From Megalobrama amblycephala (Eukaryota; Chordata; Actinopteri; Cypriniformes; Xenocyprididae): 64,000 nt of DNA. Below are positions 59,721 to 64,000 of the stretch, piece after piece. Positions within the stretch are counted from its first letter, which is position 1, and each line of letters opens with the position of its first letter. Location: assembly GCF_018812025.1 (NCBI RefSeq), contig NC_063054.1, positions 23,013,308 through 23,077,307 on the forward strand. Reading direction: 5' to 3'. The translations under genes were made by a program, and so were the position numbers. The notes under the pieces are model-generated. The model ran no database searches, was not told the DNA's origin, and was given only the letters and a program-made list of their open reading frames with translations.

Positions 59721-60935
59721 CAGTGGCATGAAAAAGTATGTGAACCCCTTGCAGAATCTGTGAAAATGAGAATTATTTTAATAAAATAAGAGGGATAATA
59801 AAACATGCATGTTATTTTTTGTTTAGTACTGTCCTGAGTAAGATATTTTACATAAAAGATGTTTGCATTTAGTTCACAAGACAAAACAATAGCTGAATTT
59901 ATTAAAATAACCCCATTCATAAGTATGTGAACCACTGATTCTCAATACTGTGTGTGGTTACCTGATGATCTACGACTGTTTTTATGTTTTGTGATGGTTG
60001 TTCATGAGTCTCTTGTTTGTCCTGAGCAGTTAAACTGAGCTCTGTTCTTCAGAAAAATTCTTCAGGTCCTGCAGATTCATCAGTTTTCAAGCATTTTTGC
60101 ATATTTGAACCCTTTCCAGCAGTGGCTTTATGATTTTGAGATTCATCTTTTCACACTGAGGACAATTGAGGGACTCAAACACAACTATTAAAAAAGGTTC
60201 AAACATTCACTGATGCTCCAGAAGGAAACACGATGCATTAAGAGCCGAGGGGTGAAAACTTTTGAATTTGAAGATCAAGGTAAAATGTACTTAATTTTTC
60301 TGCCGGGAAACATGCAAGTATTTTCTGTTGCTTCCGAAGGGCAGTACTAAATGAAAAACAATGATATTTAAACAAAATGAGAACAATTGTGACATCTTCA
60401 TCCTGTTCAAAAGTTTTCACACCCCGACTCTTAATGCATCGTGTTTCCTTCTGGAGCATCAGTGAATGTTTGAACCTTTTTTAATAGTTGTGTTTGAGTC
60501 CCTCAGTTGTCCTCAGTGTGAAAAGACAGATCTCAAAATCCTACAGTCACTGCTGGAAAGGGTTCAAATATGCAAAAATGCTTGAAAACTGATGAATCTG
60601 CAGGAGCTGGAGGATTTTTCTGAAGAACAGAGCTCAGTTTAACTGCTCAGGACAAACAAGAGATCACAAAACAAAAAAACAGTCGTGGATCATCAGGTAA
60701 CCACACACAGTATTGAGAATCAATGGTTCACATACATGAATGGGGTTATTTTAATAAATTCAGCTATTGTTTTGTTTTGTGAACTAAATGTAAACATCTT
60801 TTATGTAAAATATCTTACTCAGGACAGTACTAAACAAAAAATAACATGCATTTATTAGTATCCCTCTTATTTTATTAAAATAATTCTCATTTTCACAGAT
60901 TCTGCAAGGGGTTCACATACTTTTTCATGCCACTG
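59721..60935. mobile_element. Giant hairpin MITE of Tc1/mariner type, 1215 bp
   Basis: TA lies directly outside both ends (59719-59720 and 60936-60937). Both ends read CAGTGGCATGAAAAAGTATG inward. The inverted repeat covers nearly the whole element: left arm 59721 to about 60262, right arm about 60408 to 60935, loop about 145 bp. No transposase is left. The CAGTGG ends and TA target match Tc1-like elements such as 6124-7669, though the inner sequence is unrelated. Confidence 0.93.
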
Positions 60936-60937
60936 TA

Positions 60938-62180
60938 TATGGTTGAAAAAACTGAAACAACACAGTGTTCAAAACATTTTGACAAAGCCACTGTAAAGAC
61001 ATCTTTGATTTATGAAGCACTACTTTTTTGTTTCATTTGTATCAACATGTGCATCATGTAATCAAGCTAAATTATATTCTTTGGCCTCATTTTTGATTGC
61101 AAACACCAAAACCCAACAGTGTGATCATTCAATAACCTATAGGTATTTAAAGTTTTGAGATACTCTAGCAGACCACGATTTCTCTGTATTTGCAGTTTGT
61201 TATTTTCTTGCTCAAAAGTAACAAACAGATGACTCAAGAGGCATGCAGCACATAAACACACGCTTGCAAATCTGAGTTTATGGGACACAGTACCCATACT
61301 TTGATATCCCAGACGTATTTCTACACAAATATTATGCTGGTTTCACTAATTAGACTTGGGAAGGGAATACAGAAAAAACAAACAGGAAATCAAAGATGCA
61401 GAGTCATTTTTTGAAGCCACAAATATTTGAGTGTTTTGATTCAGTCATGCTTGTGTTTCTGTCTGAAACTATTTCTTTTGATTCCTATACAGAATATGAC
61501 ACTCTTTATTCCTTAAAAATCTTACTTTGCCTGTCGGTCAAAATACCCATGATGCTCTCAGCCAATCAATAGAATTAATTAGACACAAACTGGCACTTGC
61601 ACTACTATGATCGATATTTCAGCAGCAAGGAGCATGAGAAACAGATTCATTTTTTTAAAAACTCAATCTAGAAACAAGATTCATAATAATTGATTCTTCA
61701 TACTTGGGATGCCTCCATATTGTTGTTCCACCGTGTGTTGTCAGTAATCGATTTCATTGCTAATCAGAAGCTTACAGACTCTCATACAATTCCACACAGT
61801 CAACATACTAGCAATAACACAAAATCAGCTGTTATTTACAAAGACGAACTAAATGAAACACTTCATCAAAACCATTAATGTTGGATTATATCAAATTGCA
61901 TATTCATATTCTCCGTTAACTTCCTTTTTATTCCGTCCTCTGGCCAAGGCAATGGATTATGGACTGCTGTGATGTCATCACATTGAGTGAAGTGTTTTTG
62001 TTGTTGTTGTTTTGTTTTTTCCCTAGAGGTATTTGCAAGGTTAAGTTTTTGCATTTCATTTTAAATCATTAAAAGTAAAATGATCAGGTATGCCCATTTG
62101 TAGACTTCTAGATTTGACCTTTTTTTTACTTTTGCTGTTTGGCTGAAGACTTTAAAAATAGATAATCAGTCAATGAAAAG
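60938..62180. other. Unclassified non-coding sequence
   Basis: No gene. Bases 61900-61990 are somewhat complex (GGATTATGGACTGCTGTGATG). Nothing else recognisable. Confidence 0.4.
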
Positions 62181-62960
62181 TTTTTGAATAATTAACGTCC
62201 ACGCGATCCCACAATCCTTTGTGTTGTTGTTCTCTACGAACCAGAAGCTTCCCTTGATAATGTCAAAATCATAATCAGCCTGAATGTTCTTTCCAAGTGT
62301 GATATAATGATTTTCTTGGCTCCGTTCACCGGGAGCCTCTTATAATATGCTTAATATATTATAGGTTTTGGTTTGCTATACCACAGGCTCACTGCTTTTT
62401 GTCAGAACTGCCCTGTGTCAACACAAATAAAGCGTATCGGCTGTAAATAAAAAAAAATGTGCCAACTAAGGAAATACTTATGAAGATAAATGTCTACCTG
62501 AGGACAAAGAAAAGAAAAACCAGGCGAAATAAAATGATAAATCTCAGGACGCACACTCGAAACCCATTTCCGCAAAATTCTTTAGGGAGATCCCATTGTC
62601 TTTCAGAGTAATAAACATGACTAATTGCCCAAACCCGGCTATGTCCCTGGATAGGTGACCTTTAGAGTCTGAAGTATCGTGTGCAAAAGGAGTTTCTTGT
62701 TTCTCTGAATTAAGAGCACAAATTCCATCCAGTTGTTCTCAACAAAGACATTACTCATAGCAGGCACCTCCATTGACCCCTACGCTGAGGTTTTATTTGC
62801 AATTCAGTACCCGAATTAGCTGGAATCAGTTAAGATATAAGCAAAGAGTTTTCTCCCTTGATAATAGAGGCACAGCAGTAAGATGATGTTCTCCCTTCAA
62901 AGTCTTTGTTACTATTCACCCTTGTAATTATGGACAAATCCACAAATACAAATCTCCCTT
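62181..62960. other. Candidate conserved non-coding/regulatory block
   Basis: Two complex repeat-free segments (about 62190-62450 and 62540-62950) contain CACAATCCTTTGTG (palindromic SOX/TCF-like), CATGACTAATTGCCC, GGTTTTATTTGCAATTC and CCTTGTAATTATGG. No exon-like frame. Function is inferred from composition only. Confidence 0.4.
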
Positions 62961-63041
62961 TAGAGTAAAAAGAAATGAGGAATGTATTTCCTGATTTCAG
63001 TGCCTATTGTTACCGTGAGGCTTAAGAAAGCAAGCTGGATA

Positions 63042-63593
63042 TCAACGACAGACTGGCCAGAAGAAAAGTGCCCTTAAAGCTGAGCTCCAAATCTCGTCAC
63101 ATTGGGTCCCAGTCTTGCACACCTGCCATAAGCCAGCCACAATAGGGCACGCACCCCCTCCCAACCCCTGGACCTGCCAGAGTTTTGTTGTTTTGCATAG
63201 GGAGAGTGGGAGATCAGTGCTAAATCCAGTGTAATCTCTCTCTAAGCTACAGAGCAGGCTCAAAAATGCCCTCATGAGCCTGAGAAGCAGGGCCTTGCCT
63301 GAGTCTTTGATCCCGGAGAAACAGATTACATCTGAGGAATGAACCAACTTTTTAACTGTCTCAGAGTTCTGATTCCCCAATTTCATTCTAGTCACATATG
63401 CATTGAGACATCTGAAGGAGCCTGGTAACAAAATGACATAACTTGAAGACGTATTAGGAAAACTAGACTTCTCTGTGAGTATGTGCAAGAATTTGCCTGT
63501 AGCCTGTGCCCCTACAAGGAACCTGAAATTATCTACATTATGGTCTCCATGAGGAAATGGCTTAAGCTGAAAGTGTACTTCCCTTGTCCACAA
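63042..63593 (-). other. Unexplained 183-codon open frame
   Basis: This is the longest open frame in the window. The predicted protein has no domain, signal peptide or retroelement motif that I recognise. In 64 kb read in six frames one such frame by chance is not surprising. There is no evident splice context, Kozak-type start or polyadenylation signal. It might be a fragment of an old gene or retroelement, but I do not call it a gene. Confidence 0.15.
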
Positions 63594-64000
63594 TTCTCTT
63601 AGGCTTGCGGTCCACGTGCAGCCTGATTTCTGTGTTTGTGTGTGATTTGAATGCTCGATAACAGACTCCTACTGCCAAAACACGTCCATCAATGCACAGT
63701 GTCAATGGACTGTACTTTAAGTGACCTTCGCTCTAAACTGTCCGCTAGATGGACACAGAAAATTAAGTATCTACCGTTCAAAATAATGCCCAAATATGAA
63801 TTTTGTAAATTCAGTCATTGTTACAAACAGTATGATTTTCTTTCTTTTGTGTAAAACAAAAAATAAATTCCTTTAATTAATTGAAAAGGCTAAGGGAATT
63901 TTTATGCATTTAAAAAAAAAGACCAGTATGTTCTCAGGTGCGTGGAGCAAAATAACTTTTGTAGCCAAATCAGAAGTTGTCTGTGCACTGAAAAAAAAAT
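63594..64000. other. Unclassified non-coding sequence
   Basis: AT-rich towards the end with short A runs; nothing recognisable. Confidence 0.4.

Overview
The window looks like an intergenic or deep intronic stretch of a teleost genome, most likely a cyprinid (zebrafish, carp or goldfish group). The evidence is the repeats: TTAA-flanked elements whose ends read AGGRWTAGTTCAC, elements ending GGTAACACTTTATT, a Tc1-like transposon with about 200-bp inverted repeats, hAT MITEs, and long GATA/TATC and GT microsatellites. I recognise these as cyprinid families from memory; no database was searched. No host protein-coding gene, tRNA, rRNA or CRISPR array can be supported. The only recognisable coding sequence is transposon-derived: a broken Tc1 transposase (minus strand, 6346-7325) and a frameshifted THAP-domain exon inside a TTAA-flanked element (18678-19017).

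Layout. 1-5.5 kb: a MITE (351-1079), unique sequence, a compound TATC microsatellite (2576-3484) and two short repeat fragments. 6.1-7.7 kb: the Tc1-like element. 7.7-15 kb: mostly unique sequence with candidate regulatory segments, a diverged tandem duplication (9493-11050) holding a TTAA element, and an old palindromic element (12962-13595). 15-25 kb: nests of TTAA elements, including the THAP-bearing one. 25-41 kb: two hAT elements with perfect 8-bp target duplications, microsatellites, further elements, one 495-bp element with a 9-bp target duplication, and several unique segments. 41-53 kb: a possible solo LTR, a CACTA-like element with a nested insertion, palindromic elements and a four-component nest (51429-53250). 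53-64 kb: unique segments alternating with LINE/SINE tails, two related repeats (58.0-59.5 kb), a 1.2-kb hairpin element (59721-60935) and a final unique stretch.

The strongest overall pattern is that about eighteen elements from several families obey one boundary rule: TTAA duplicated at the target and AGG as the first bases inside. They occupy about a fifth of the window. Several sit inside other repeats whose uninterrupted copies are also present here, so the insertion points can be read directly. One element carries a THAP exon, as Kolobok-type transposases do, so a single THAP/Kolobok-like machinery may have moved all of them. That last step is inference. Between the repeats lie several 200-700-bp segments of higher complexity, rich in homeodomain- and octamer-like motifs. 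They could be conserved non-coding enhancers of a distant developmental gene, but conservation cannot be tested from one sequence.
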